DNA from: Sedimenticola selenatireducens
Lineage (GTDB): Bacteria; Pseudomonadota; Gammaproteobacteria; Chromatiales; Chromatiaceae
Direction: 5' to 3'
Assembly: GCF_007625115.1 (NCBI RefSeq)
Contig: NZ_VMNH01000013.1
Span: 1 to 64,000 of the forward strand
Length of the DNA stretch: 64,000 bases
Shown here in pieces: positions 54,561 to 64,000 of the stretch. The position numbers and the translations under genes are program-made. A model generated the notes under the pieces. That model ran no database searches and was not told where the DNA came from. It saw nothing but the letters and a program-made list of their open reading frames with translations. The stretch's first letter is position 1. Each line of letters begins with the position of its first letter.

Positions 54561-55817
54561 ATGGCATACGATAAGATTATAGTTCCGGCTGATGGTGAAA
54601 AAATCACCGTAAATTCCGATTTTTCCCTCAGCGTGCCCAATCACCCGATCATCCCCTTTATTGAAGGTGACGGTATCGGTATTGATATCACGCCCGTGAT
54701 GATTAAGGTGATCAATGCGGCGGTGGAAAAGGCCTATAACGGCGAACGTAGTATTGCTTGGATGGAAATCTATGCCGGTGAAAAGGCCAATAATCTCTAC
54801 GGTGGGGATACCTGGCTGCCCGATGAAACCTACGAAGCAGTAAAAGAGTTTGCTGTTTCCATTAAAGGCCCACTCACGACGCCTGTTGGCGGTGGGATGC
54901 GCTCACTGAACGTTGCATTGCGTCAAGTGCTCGACCTCTATGTCTGCCTGCGTCCTATTCGATATTACGATGGCACTCCAAGTCCGCTGAAGCGTCCAGA
55001 CCTTACTAATATGGTGATCTTCCGTGAAAATTCAGAAGACATCTATGCCGGTATCGAATGGGAAGAGGGGACCGATGATGTGAAGAAGATTATCGATTTT
55101 CTTCAGAAGGAGATGGGTGTTACCAAGATTCGTTTCCCTGAGTGTTCCGGTATCGGTGTGAAGCCCGTATCGCGTGATGGTACCCGTCGTCTGGTTCGTA
55201 AGGCCCTGCAGTATGCCATTGATAACGATCGCAGCTCTGTTACCTTGGTGCACAAGGGAAACATCATGAAATTTACCGAAGGTGCCTTCAAAAATTGGGG
55301 CTATGAAATCGCCAAAGAAGAGTTTGGTGCGGTCGAAATTGACGGTGGACCTTGGTGTCGCTTCAAGAATCCTAAAACCGGCAATGAAATTACTGTAAAA
55401 GATTCAATTGCGGATGCCTTCCTTCAGCAGATTCTTCTACGTCCCGCAGAGTATGACGTGATTGCTACCCTGAATCTGAATGGTGATTATGTCTCTGATG
55501 CGCTCGCGGCTCAGGTGGGTGGTATTGGCATTGCACCAGGCGCCAATTTGTCAGATGACGTGGCCATGTTTGAAGCAACCCACGGTACTGCGCCAAAGTA
55601 TGCAGGCCTGGATAAGGTGAACCCCGGTTCCTTGATTCTGTCAGCTGAGATGATGCTACGTCACATGGGTTGGATTGAGGCCGCAGATTTGGTTGTTAAG
55701 GCGATGTCTGGCGCTATCAAGGCTCAGACAGTCACCTATGACTTTGAACGACTCATGGATGACGCTACGCTGTTGAGTTGCTCGGCCTTTGGTGATGCCA
55801 TGATTGACAATATGTAA
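54561..55817 (+). CDS. icd: NADP-dependent isocitrate dehydrogenase
   Basis: TCA-cycle enzyme converting isocitrate to 2-oxoglutarate. At 418 residues it aligns along its whole length with the E. coli type: [15 protein letters not shown], the phosphorylatable-serine region [29 protein letters not shown], and the end [27 protein letters not shown] 54561 matches the family start. A strong hairpin follows. Confidence 0.96.
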   Translation: MAYDKIIVPADGEKITVNSDFSLSVPNHPIIPFIEGDGIGIDITPVMIKVINAAVEKAYNGERSIAWMEIYAGEKANNLYGGDTWLPDETYEAVKEFAVSIKGPLTTPVGGGMRSLNVALRQVLDLYVCLRPIRYYDGTPSPLKRPDLTNMVIFRENSEDIYAGIEWEEGTDDVKKIIDFLQKEMGVTKIRFPECSGIGVKPVSRDGTRRLVRKALQYAIDNDRSSVTLVHKGNIMKFTEGAFKNWGYEIAKEEFGAVEIDGGPWCRFKNPKTGNEITVKDSIADAFLQQILLRPAEYDVIATLNLNGDYVSDALAAQVGGIGIAPGANLSDDVAMFEATHGTAPKYAGLDKVNPGSLILSAEMMLRHMGWIEAADLVVKAMSGAIKAQTVTYDFERLMDDATLLSCSAFGDAMIDNM

Positions 55818-55835
55818 ACCGAAAAAACGCGTACT

Positions 55836-55873
55836 AAAAAGGCCTGCAGTGATATTTCACTGCAGGCCTTTTT
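55836..55873. terminator. Strong bidirectional terminator after icd
   Basis: AAAAAGGCCTGCAGTGA-TATT-TCACTGCAGGCCTTTTT, a perfect 17-bp stem with T and A tracts on either side. It can stop transcription from icd, and possibly from cspD on the other strand. Confidence 0.93.
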
Positions 55874-56018
55874 GTGTATTAGAGCTCATGATTTACAGAT
55901 TACGCAGTTTTAAGAACACCTGCCCGCTTAACATTAGGGTGCTAAGTGGGTGCAGCATTAATTATTCTGTATTCCCGGATTCAATGCTCAGCAGGTGAGG
56001 CCGGGATAATACCTGAAA

Positions 56019-56231
56019 TCAGATCTCTGTTACCGATTGAAGATTGGCTGCATGTAGCCCTTTTGGACCCTCTTCCAGTTCAAATTGAACCTTCTGGCCC
56101 TCTTTCAGTGTTTTATAGCCATCCATTGTGATAGCGGAAAAGTGGATGAATATATCTTGCTCGCCATGATCCGGGGTTACAAACCCATAGCCCTTTGCGT
56201 TGTTGAACCATTTTACAGTGCCAGTTGCCAT
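56019..56231 (-). CDS. cspD: Cold-shock-domain protein CspD
   Basis: A 70-residue OB-fold protein: [15 protein letters not shown] (RNP1) and DIFIHFSAI (RNP2). The stretch [23 protein letters not shown] marks CspD rather than CspA. ATG 56231 follows GGAGGAG. It is divergent from clpS, as in E. coli. CspD binds single-stranded DNA and slows replication in stationary phase. Confidence 0.92.
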   Translation of the reverse strand: MATGTVKWFNNAKGYGFVTPDHGEQDIFIHFSAITMDGYKTLKEGQKVQFELEEGPKGLHAANLQSVTEI

Positions 56232-56267
56232 AACGCGTACTCCTCCAGTACTCCAGTACAGACTCAT

Positions 56268-56595
56268 TTCGCTTCGGCATGGATGGTTGGGCTATAGTTA
56301 TTGGACGCTGCCCTTTACATCATGCTTGCCACGACTACTTGAGAGGGTTGAAAACAGAGTAGCTATAAAATAAATTTCTACCCCTCTCAATCTAATTAGT
56401 ATAACGATTCGGTAGAATTGGTCAAATATTATACATTTTTCTTAAATATAATAGGGTAGTACGACTAGATCATTTTGGCGTTAAATAGGCGATAATTGAT
56501 AACCAAGGGTTATTGCATGTTAAGGATTTAACCCCACTTTATAATTTTCCTTAAGTTCGTAATATTACGGAACAAATTTTTACTAGAATTGGATT
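56268..56595. promoter_or_regulatory. Divergent cspD-clpS intergenic region
   Basis: About 330 bases, AT-rich near clpS, with no ORF. It should hold the cspD and clpS promoters. I see no operator that can be named with confidence. Confidence 0.4.
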
Positions 56596-56919
56596 ATGAC
56601 GGATAAATCGAACCCTTATGACGATGATGGTGGATTGGCGGTTGAGACGGCAAAGCCTAAACTCAAAAGACCACCTATGTATAAGGTACTACTGTTGAAT
56701 GACGACTATACTCCCATGGAGTTCGTGGTCTTGGTGCTGGAGTCTTTTTTCAAACTGAACCGTGAGAAAGCGACTCAGATCATGTTGAATGTTCACACGC
56801 GTGGCGTTGGCGTTTGTGGCGTCTACACTAAGGATGTAGCAGAGACGAAAGTGGCACAGGTGAATGAATTTTCCCGAAGCCATCAACATCCACTGCTTTG
56901 TGCTTCGGAGGAAGCATGA
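56596..56919 (+). CDS. clpS: ClpS, N-degron adaptor of ClpAP
   Basis: A 107-residue adaptor. [27 protein letters not shown] is the substrate-binding core; the N-terminal tail that regulates ClpA is present. It delivers proteins with destabilising N-terminal residues (Leu, Phe, Trp, Tyr) to ClpAP. clpA follows by 91 bases. Confidence 0.95.
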   Translation: MTDKSNPYDDDGGLAVETAKPKLKRPPMYKVLLLNDDYTPMEFVVLVLESFFKLNREKATQIMLNVHTRGVGVCGVYTKDVAETKVAQVNEFSRSHQHPLLCASEEA

Positions 56920-57010
56920 GACAGGATGTCGAACTGTTCGATGATTAGGTAGTCAATAGATTGTACGACCTGTATTTGTCACGCTATGTTACCAGGAAGC
57001 GAAGTCTGCC

Positions 57011-59269
57011 ATGTTAAGTAAAGAGCTAGAACTCACCCTCAATCAGGCCTTCATGGAGGCCCGAGACAGGCATCATGAGTACATGACGGTGGAACACCTG
57101 TTGTTGGCTTTGCTGGATAATCCAACAGCCGCCAATGTCTTGCGGGCATGCGGGGCAGATACAGAGGCTCTGCGACAGGATATCGATCAATTCATTGAGG
57201 AAACCACTCCGTTACTGCCCGATGACACTGAGCATGAAACCCAGCCAACACTCGGTTTTCAGCGGGTTCTCCAGCGGGCGGTTTATCATGTCCAATCCTC
57301 GGGGCGTGATGAAGTGACCGGGGCTAATGTGCTGGTCGCTATTTTTAGTGAGCAAGAGTCCCAGGCTGTGTTCTTTTTGCATCAGCAGGATATCGCCCGC
57401 CTCGACATCGTTAATTATATCTCCCATGGCATTTCTAAGGTTCATGGTGAATCAGAACAGCAGAGTGAGATCGGCAGAAGCAGCGAAGAGATTGAAGTGG
57501 ACTCTTCTTCATCAAATCCGCTGGAAAATTTTGCTTCTAACCTGAATGAACAGGCGAAACTTGGGAAAATTGATCCCTTGATTGGCCGCAGTAATGAAAT
57601 TGAGCGTACGATTCAGATTCTTTGTCGCCGGCGCAAAAACAATCCACTGCTGGTCGGTGAAGCGGGTGTGGGTAAGACCGCTATCGCAGAAGGATTAGCC
57701 AAGAAAATTGTAGACAGCCAAGTGCCAGAGATTCTCTCTAAATGTACGATCTATTCACTGGATCTGGGTAGCCTGGTTGCCGGAACAAAATATCGTGGAG
57801 ATTTCGAGAAGAGACTCAAAGCAGTATTGGCGCAACTTAAAAAAGAACCCGAAACAATACTCTTTATTGACGAGATTCATACCGTCATTGGCGCGGGTGC
57901 CGCGTCAGGCGGTGTTATGGATGCGTCTAACCTGATCAAGCCCGTATTGGCCTCTGGTGAATTGCGCTGTATCGGATCTACTACCTATCAAGAGTTTCGC
58001 GGGATTTTTGAAAAAGATCGGGCGCTTGCGCGGCGTTTTCAGAAGATTGATGTTGAAGAGCCCTCGGTGGAAGAGACCATTGAGATCCTTAAGGGCTTGA
58101 AAAGCCGCTTCGAGGCGCACCACAAGATCAGTTACTCGATGGAGGCATTGAGAACTGCCGCCGAACTTTCTGAGCGGTATATCAACGACAGGCATCTGCC
58201 TGACAAGGCGATCGACGTCATTGATGAGGCAGGAGCCAGTGTCCAGTTGATGGATGCTGAAAACAGAAAAACCAGCATTGAAGTGGCGGATATTGAGAAT
58301 ATTATTGCCAAAATGGCACGTATTCCACCCAAGAGCGTCTCCGTCTCCGATGTTGAAGCATTGAAGAATCTTGACCGTGATCTAAAGATGGTGGTCTATG
58401 GTCAAGATGAGGCTATCTCCACCTTAACAGCGGCGATTCGTATGAGTCGTTCTGGTCTCGGATCAGATCAAAAACCTGTGGGGTCATTCCTGTTCGCGGG
58501 TCCAACAGGTGTTGGTAAAACTGAAGTTACACGACAACTTGCAAGAATTTTGGGTATTGAATTGATCCGCTTTGATATGTCTGAATACATGGAGCGTCAT
58601 ACCGTTTCGCGCCTCATTGGCGCCCCTCCTGGGTATGTAGGTTATGACCAGGGTGGTTTGTTAACTGAGGAGATTAGTAAACATCCACACTCTGTTCTGT
58701 TATTGGATGAAGTAGAGAAGGCCCATCCTGATGTGTTTAACCTGTTACTGCAGGTAATGGATCATGGGACACTGACGGATAACAATGGCAGAAAAGCGGA
58801 TTTCAGAAATGTCGTGATCGTGATGACTACCAATGCCGGTGCTGGGGAGATGGCACGTTCATCCATTGGCTTTACCCATCAGGACCACACGAGTGATGGT
58901 ATGGAGTCGATTAAAAAGCTCTTTTCACCGGAATTCCGCAACCGACTGGATGCCATTATTCAGTTCAAATCACTGCCTCCTGATGTGATTACACATGTTG
59001 TGGAGAAGTTTGTTTTTGAATTGGAAGGTCAGCTAGAAGATAAGGGCGTAATCTTGAAGCTGGATGACAAGGCCAAATACTGGCTTGCTGAGCACGGTTA
59101 TGATGCAGCGATGGGAGCTCGTCCGATGGCGCGCTTGATCCAAGAGAGGATCAAAAAGCCCATGGCAGAGGAACTGCTCTTTGGTAGCCTTACTGAGGGC
59201 GGCATAATCCGCGTGACAGTTGTAGACGGAGAGCTGGTGCTGGATATGGAGGGCTGCGCCATTCACTGA
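57011..59269 (+). CDS. clpA: ClpA, ATPase subunit of ClpAP protease
   Basis: A 752-residue AAA+ unfoldase. It has an N-terminal double-helical domain that binds ClpS. The first ATPase has Walker [10 protein letters not shown] and Walker B ILFIDEIH; the second has GPTGVGKTE and [11 protein letters not shown]. It works with ClpP, which is not in the window. Confidence 0.96.
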   Translation: MLSKELELTLNQAFMEARDRHHEYMTVEHLLLALLDNPTAANVLRACGADTEALRQDIDQFIEETTPLLPDDTEHETQPTLGFQRVLQRAVYHVQSSGRDEVTGANVLVAIFSEQESQAVFFLHQQDIARLDIVNYISHGISKVHGESEQQSEIGRSSEEIEVDSSSSNPLENFASNLNEQAKLGKIDPLIGRSNEIERTIQILCRRRKNNPLLVGEAGVGKTAIAEGLAKKIVDSQVPEILSKCTIYSLDLGSLVAGTKYRGDFEKRLKAVLAQLKKEPETILFIDEIHTVIGAGAASGGVMDASNLIKPVLASGELRCIGSTTYQEFRGIFEKDRALARRFQKIDVEEPSVEETIEILKGLKSRFEAHHKISYSMEALRTAAELSERYINDRHLPDKAIDVIDEAGASVQLMDAENRKTSIEVADIENIIAKMARIPPKSVSVSDVEALKNLDRDLKMVVYGQDEAISTLTAAIRMSRSGLGSDQKPVGSFLFAGPTGVGKTEVTRQLARILGIELIRFDMSEYMERHTVSRLIGAPPGYVGYDQGGLLTEEISKHPHSVLLLDEVEKAHPDVFNLLLQVMDHGTLTDNNGRKADFRNVVIVMTTNAGAGEMARSSIGFTHQDHTSDGMESIKKLFSPEFRNRLDAIIQFKSLPPDVITHVVEKFVFELEGQLEDKGVILKLDDKAKYWLAEHGYDAAMGARPMARLIQERIKKPMAEELLFGSLTEGGIIRVTVVDGELVLDMEGCAIH

Positions 59270-59287
59270 CGCAGCGCAGAATCCTGA

Positions 59288-59506
59288 TTAGCGTGCGCGG
59301 TAGGTAATGCGGCCTTTGCTCAGGTCATAGGGCGTTAACTGTACAGTGACAGTGTCGCCGGTCAAGATACGGATATAGTGCTTACGCATTTTGCCTGAGA
59401 TGTGAGCGGTGACCACGTGGCCGTTTTCCAGCTCAACGCGAAACATAGTGTTGGGCAGAGTCTCAACGACTGTACCGTCCATCTCAATAAAATCTTCTTT
59501 AGCCAT
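59288..59506 (-). CDS. infA: Translation initiation factor IF-1
   Basis: A 72-residue S1-type OB-fold protein: [40 protein letters not shown] and [13 protein letters not shown] are nearly universal. It lies convergent to clpA, in its usual place beside the N-degron genes. Confidence 0.97.
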   Translation of the reverse strand: MAKEDFIEMDGTVVETLPNTMFRVELENGHVVTAHISGKMRKHYIRILTGDTVTVQLTPYDLSKGRITYRAR

Positions 59507-59617
59507 TCGGTTTCCTGGTTACCCTTGAGTCGCTAGCCGAGCATTATATCACAAAGCCGACTAAAACAAGCGCGCAATTATGAGTGAAAATCAACTAATG
59601 GCAAGCATTTTGTCCAA

Positions 59618-60367
59618 TTAAATGATTTTTTGGTGTGGCTTGTTGATTGAGTTTTTGACCCAAAGTCCATCGATAAAGGCTTCATGGGGATGAAATTGAT
59701 TCTTGTAGGCCATCTTTTTGCACCCCTTAATCCAATAGCCCAGATAAAGCCATGGGAGATTACGCCGTTTGCACTCTTCAATTTGCCAAAGCAGGCTGAA
59801 TGTTCCCAAACTCAGGAATTCAAGATTAGGGTCGAAAAAAGTATAGACAGCAGAGAGTCCGTCGCGGAGGAGATCCGTAACGGCAATAGCAACCAGTTCA
59901 TCCTTCTGGTGAAATGCAAATATGCGGCTGTCTGACCACTGGCTGGAGATAAAGTTTTGGTATTCGATCTCCGTCATGTCAGCCATCTCTCCCTCCTGGT
60001 GACGATGAATGACGTACTGTTTGAAGAGCGTGAAATGATCGGGATTGTACTCTGCCGGTTGTTCAACAATCTGGAGGTTGTCTTTCAGGCGTTTCCATGC
60101 ACGTTGCTGAGTACGCCGGGGTTTGAACTGATCCACGTCTAGCCGTAGCGAGATGCACTCTTGGCAGGATGTGCAATCAGGCCGATAGATCATCTCGCCA
60201 CTACGACGAAACCCCTGGTGAATCAGTTCATTGTAGAGGGCTTGCCTATGCGCTTGGTTTGGATCAACAAACAGGGTTCTGGCGATGTGTGCATCAAGAT
60301 AGGAGCAGGGGTGGTCACCTGACAGGTAAAGCATGACCCTTTGTGGTTGAGATCCTTGTTGGTTCAT
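59618..60367 (-). CDS. bpt: Aspartate/glutamate leucyltransferase (Bpt/Ate)
   Basis: A 249-residue enzyme of the bacterial arginyltransferase-like family. CSYL near residue 17 and CTSCQECISLRL carry the conserved cysteines; YLGYWIKGCKKMAYKNQFHPHE is the C-terminal hallmark. In gammaproteobacteria, Bpt adds leucine to N-terminal Asp or Glu. It starts inside the aat stop (ATGA), so translation is coupled. Confidence 0.92.
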   Translation of the reverse strand: MNQQGSQPQRVMLYLSGDHPCSYLDAHIARTLFVDPNQAHRQALYNELIHQGFRRSGEMIYRPDCTSCQECISLRLDVDQFKPRRTQQRAWKRLKDNLQIVEQPAEYNPDHFTLFKQYVIHRHQEGEMADMTEIEYQNFISSQWSDSRIFAFHQKDELVAIAVTDLLRDGLSAVYTFFDPNLEFLSLGTFSLLWQIEECKRRNLPWLYLGYWIKGCKKMAYKNQFHPHEAFIDGLWVKNSINKPHQKII

Positions 60368-61068
60368 TGTGGGTTGATGCCTTTTTGCCAAGAGCCAATA
60401 AAACCTGTCTGCTGGCAGTGGTGATTGAGTAGTTGTGTAAATGAGTCTCTGTCTATCTCTTCTGCGCCCAACGTGACCAAATGCGCGGTATAGACTTGGC
60501 AATCAATCAGTTCGAAGGCTTGTTCAGCTAAGGCATTTGCGAGATGTACGAGGGCAATCTTTGAGGCATCCCGTGACAAGCTGAACATTGACTCACCAAA
60601 GAAGACGCGACCAATCGCAACGCCGTAAAGACCGCCAACCAGGCGGTCTTCTTCCCACACCTCTGCCGAGTGTGCAAAGCCGAGCTTGTGAAGGTGAATA
60701 TAAGCATCCATCATCTCATCCGTTATCCAGGTCTCTTCTCTACCGGGTTGTGGCATGGCGCAATGGTTTATTACAGATGAAAAAGCTTGATCAAAACTAA
60801 AAACATATCCACGATTACGCAGTGTTTTATTTAAGCTTTTGGAGACTTTGATTTTCTGGGGAAATAGCACCATCCTGGGGTTGGGTGACCACCAGAGTAT
60901 GGGTTGTTCTTCAGAGTACCATGGGAAGATCCCCTGACGATATGCATTGAGCAGACGGACAGGGGAAAGGTCGCCGCCGACGGCGAGTAGCCCATCAGGT
61001 TCCCGTTCTGCGGAATCGACCGGGGGAAAGGGTGCGTGCGGGTTATCGGGGTCAAGTAATGAAATCAT
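60364..61068 (-). CDS. aat: Leucyl/phenylalanyl-tRNA-protein transferase
   Basis: A 234-residue enzyme, the same length as in E. coli. FPPVDSAEREPDGLLAVGGDL, GIFPWYSEEQPILWWSPNPRMVLFP and VGGLYGVAIGRVFFGESMFS are diagnostic. It adds Leu or Phe to N-terminal Lys or Arg, creating degrons for ClpS. I chose ATG 61068; a longer frame to 61167 is not conserved. Confidence 0.94.
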   Translation of the reverse strand: MISLLDPDNPHAPFPPVDSAEREPDGLLAVGGDLSPVRLLNAYRQGIFPWYSEEQPILWWSPNPRMVLFPQKIKVSKSLNKTLRNRGYVFSFDQAFSSVINHCAMPQPGREETWITDEMMDAYIHLHKLGFAHSAEVWEEDRLVGGLYGVAIGRVFFGESMFSLSRDASKIALVHLANALAEQAFELIDCQVYTAHLVTLGAEEIDRDSFTQLLNHHCQQTGFIGSWQKGINPQ

Positions 61069-61140
61069 ATTTTTACAGGCACTTGCCTTTTTACCAAATC
61101 TCTGCAATATGAAGAGTATAGGTATCTTGAAATAATTTCT

Positions 61141-61806
61141 ATGGCTGAAAAAATACTCAATCTGCATGTTGGTAACACACTTCAGTTACAGCGAATCTCA
61201 CCCGAGTATACCGATCGCTATACGGTCACATTGATCGGTTACCTTGAGGGGAGGGGGCTGATTGTTACCACACCGCTGGTACATGAAAAGGTCCAGTTTA
61301 TAAAAGATGGGATGCGCTTTGCAGTACGCATTCTTCAAGGCAGTAATGTGATGGGTTTTATCTCGACAGTCACACACTCGGCAACCAAACCATTTCCCCA
61401 TCTTCATTTGAGTTATCCGGAAAATATTGAAAGCCTTGCTGTACGCAATGCTGAGCGGATCAATGCCAATCTGCCTGCATTGGTGCGCAATACTCGGGAT
61501 CCTGATAATGATGATTCGTGGCAACCCGCATTGGTGAAGGATCTCAGTATGACTGGAGCCAGGTTGGAAAGTCTTGAGCCTCTCGGTCGAAAAGGCGAAC
61601 GTTTGGTGGTGAAGTTTGAGGTAGATGTGTGTGGCGAGAAGGAGCAGATTATGGTCCTGACAGATATCTGCAATCGATCAGTCATCAGTCACAATAATGA
61701 TCCTGAAGATAGTCGTTACTGCTGTGGTATCTCATTTCAGCAGGTCAATCGCTTCCAGGAAGTGATGCTGAACAACTGCGTCCTGAAATTAAAGGCTCGT
61801 AGTTGA
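61141..61806 (+). CDS. YcgR-like PilZ-domain c-di-GMP effector
   Basis: A 221-residue protein with a YcgR-type N-terminal beta domain (residues about 1-105), then a PilZ domain. The c-di-GMP motif is split as usual: RNAER (RxxxR) near residue 104 and DLSMTGARL (D-x-S-x2-G) near residue 138. Proteins of this kind slow flagellar motors or control other surface functions. It is divergent from aat across 72 bases and convergent with trxB. This place inside a housekeeping block is not the usual one for ycgR. Confidence 0.85.
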   Translation: MAEKILNLHVGNTLQLQRISPEYTDRYTVTLIGYLEGRGLIVTTPLVHEKVQFIKDGMRFAVRILQGSNVMGFISTVTHSATKPFPHLHLSYPENIESLAVRNAERINANLPALVRNTRDPDNDDSWQPALVKDLSMTGARLESLEPLGRKGERLVVKFEVDVCGEKEQIMVLTDICNRSVISHNNDPEDSRYCCGISFQQVNRFQEVMLNNCVLKLKARS

Positions 61807-61822
61807 AATCTGTCAGTACACG

Positions 61823-61859
61823 CGTCGCATCTACAGATTTCTGGTCTGTAGATGCGACG
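61823..61859. terminator. Hairpin between the PilZ gene and trxB
   Basis: CGTCGCATCTACAGA-TTTCTGG-TCTGTAGATGCGACG, a perfect 15-bp stem. The T tract is short (TTTCAT), so it is a probable bidirectional terminator between convergent genes. Confidence 0.75.
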
Positions 61860-61870
61860 TTTCATATAGA

Positions 61871-63150
<1,280 letters not shown>

Positions 63151-64000
63151 GTGGCGCAGGCCAGTCAAACAGAACAATTGCAGAACAACCCGGGAACGGT
63201 CGCTGGACAGCGGTTGCGAGAGGGTGCGCTGGTGCTGCTGGTGGCTATATCCGCCTACCTGCTACTCTCGTTGGTTACCTACACAGAGAATGATCCTGGG
63301 TGGTCCTATGCAGGGCCGCGTGAGTTTGCCGAAAATGCGGGTGGTCTTGTCGGCGCCTGGCTTGCAGACGTGCTGCTCAATCTGTTTGGGCTCTGGGGAT
63401 ATCTGTTTCCCCTGATGGTCGGCTGGAGTGGCTGGCTTATATTAAAAGAACGCAATCCAGACAATACGCTGAATATTCCAATGGTTACGTTGCGCTGGGT
63501 TGGATTTCTATTGACCCTCATTGCAGGGAGTAGTTTAGCCGCCCTGCATCTGACCCATGTGGCCACCTTCTTACCCAGTGGTTCTGGGGGCATCTTAGGT
63601 GCTTTCTTTCAAGAGCAGCTGGTTAGTGTATTCAGTTTTGCTGGCGGCAGCCTACTACTGCTTGCCCTGATGTTATCGGGCTTTACCCTGTTCACGGGAA
63701 TCTCCTGGTTCAGGGTGATGGATGGCTTGGGGGGGCTGGTACTCAGGCTTTTTCGTTATCTAGGGTCGATTCGAGGTCGCCTGGAGGAGACGCGCAGAGC
63801 GAAAGCGGTTAAAAAGAAGCGTAGCGAAACCTTCAAAGTGGAGAAGAAGCGCTTTGAGACCCGCACACCACCCAAAATCGAACCTACTATTCGTGAAGTC
63901 AAAACCAGCGAGCGGGTCGAAAAGGAGAAGCAGGTCCCGCTCTTTGATACCCCAGCTGAGGGGAGTCTGCCCCCGCTAGGTTTGCTGGATGTGGCCAGAA
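63151..64000 (+). CDS. ftsK: DNA translocase FtsK, N-terminal part (runs off the window)
   Basis: An open frame from GTG 63151 to the window edge (283 codons seen; an in-frame GTG at 63142 is also possible). Residues about 27-170 contain four to five membrane helices (ALVLLVAISAYLLLSLVTY, WGYLFPLMVGWSGWLIL, WVGFLLTLIAGSSLAAL, LLLLALMLSGFTLFTGISW), as in the FtsK septal anchor. A charged linker follows, then PPLGLLDVA, the usual entry to the alpha domain. The motor and gamma domains lie outside the window. Confidence 0.9.
   Translation, partial: MAQASQTEQLQNNPGTVAGQRLREGALVLLVAISAYLLLSLVTYTENDPGWSYAGPREFAENAGGLVGAWLADVLLNLFGLWGYLFPLMVGWSGWLILKERNPDNTLNIPMVTLRWVGFLLTLIAGSSLAALHLTHVATFLPSGSGGILGAFFQEQLVSVFSFAGGSLLLLALMLSGFTLFTGISWFRVMDGLGGLVLRLFRYLGSIRGRLEETRRAKAVKKKRSETFKVEKKRFETRTPPKIEPTIREVKTSERVEKEKQVPLFDTPAEGSLPPLGLLDVAR

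Overview
The window reads as a chromosomal segment of a gammaproteobacterium. The gene orders clpS-clpA-infA-bpt-aat-trxB-ftsK, csiV-mfd, scpA-scpB-rluB and yciO-(M50 protease)-trpS are typical of that class. The periplasmic nitrate reductase genes and the general protein similarity suggest a facultatively anaerobic, possibly sulfur-oxidising Chromatiales-like lineage. That last point is inference; no marker gene here fixes it.

Layout. (1) 1-2120: a gene-poor accessory segment with five small ORFs and three near-identical terminator-like hairpins. It abuts the 3' end of tRNA-Val(CAC), as the end of an integrated element would. (2) 2195-5802: gltX, glnS, then tRNA-Ala(GGC) and tRNA-Glu(TTC). 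(3) 6288-28562: twelve co-oriented, mostly overlapping genes that form one large operon for envelope and secreted proteins. Both ends carry a copy of the same tRNA-Ala/tRNA-Glu pair (about 240 bp direct repeats 23.1 kb apart). (4) 28987-38235: AraC regulator and ExaC-like aldehyde dehydrogenase (divergent), a SurA-like/DsbA fusion, a bile-acid-symporter-family protein, csiV and mfd. (5) 38306-45941: napFDAGHB behind two FNR-like boxes and a fitted -10, then napC as its own unit, then moaA. (6) 45963-55817: housekeeping genes (HCCA-isomerase-like, yciI-like, yciB, PHP phosphoesterase, yciO, M50 protease, trpS, scpA, scpB, rluB, an endonuclease III relative, icd). (7) 56019-64000: cspD, clpS, clpA, infA, bpt, aat, a YcgR-like PilZ protein, trxB and the start of ftsK. 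clpS, clpA, bpt and aat together make up the bacterial N-degron pathway.

The best candidate for an undescribed system is the 6.3-28.6 kb operon. It encodes a MacB/FtsX-type ABC ATPase and permease, a periplasmic PpkA-like von Willebrand A protein, a cysteine-free SUMF1 (FGE-like) protein with a coiled-coil tail, two lipoproteins (one with a glycine zipper), an S41 protease with an intact Ser/Lys pair, two TPR proteins, a three-domain DcrB/PsbP-like protein, a 1002-residue Thr-rich repetitive protein, and a 2105-residue multi-domain secreted protein with PPC, CARDB and carboxypeptidase-regulatory-like domains. Sequence links inside the operon support joint function. Two proteins share a homologous C-terminal helical module. 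Two others share an 11-residue DALEG repeat that I see nowhere else in the window. I infer an envelope assembly, export or surface-display machine whose likely clients are the two very large proteins. The actual function cannot be told from sequence alone.
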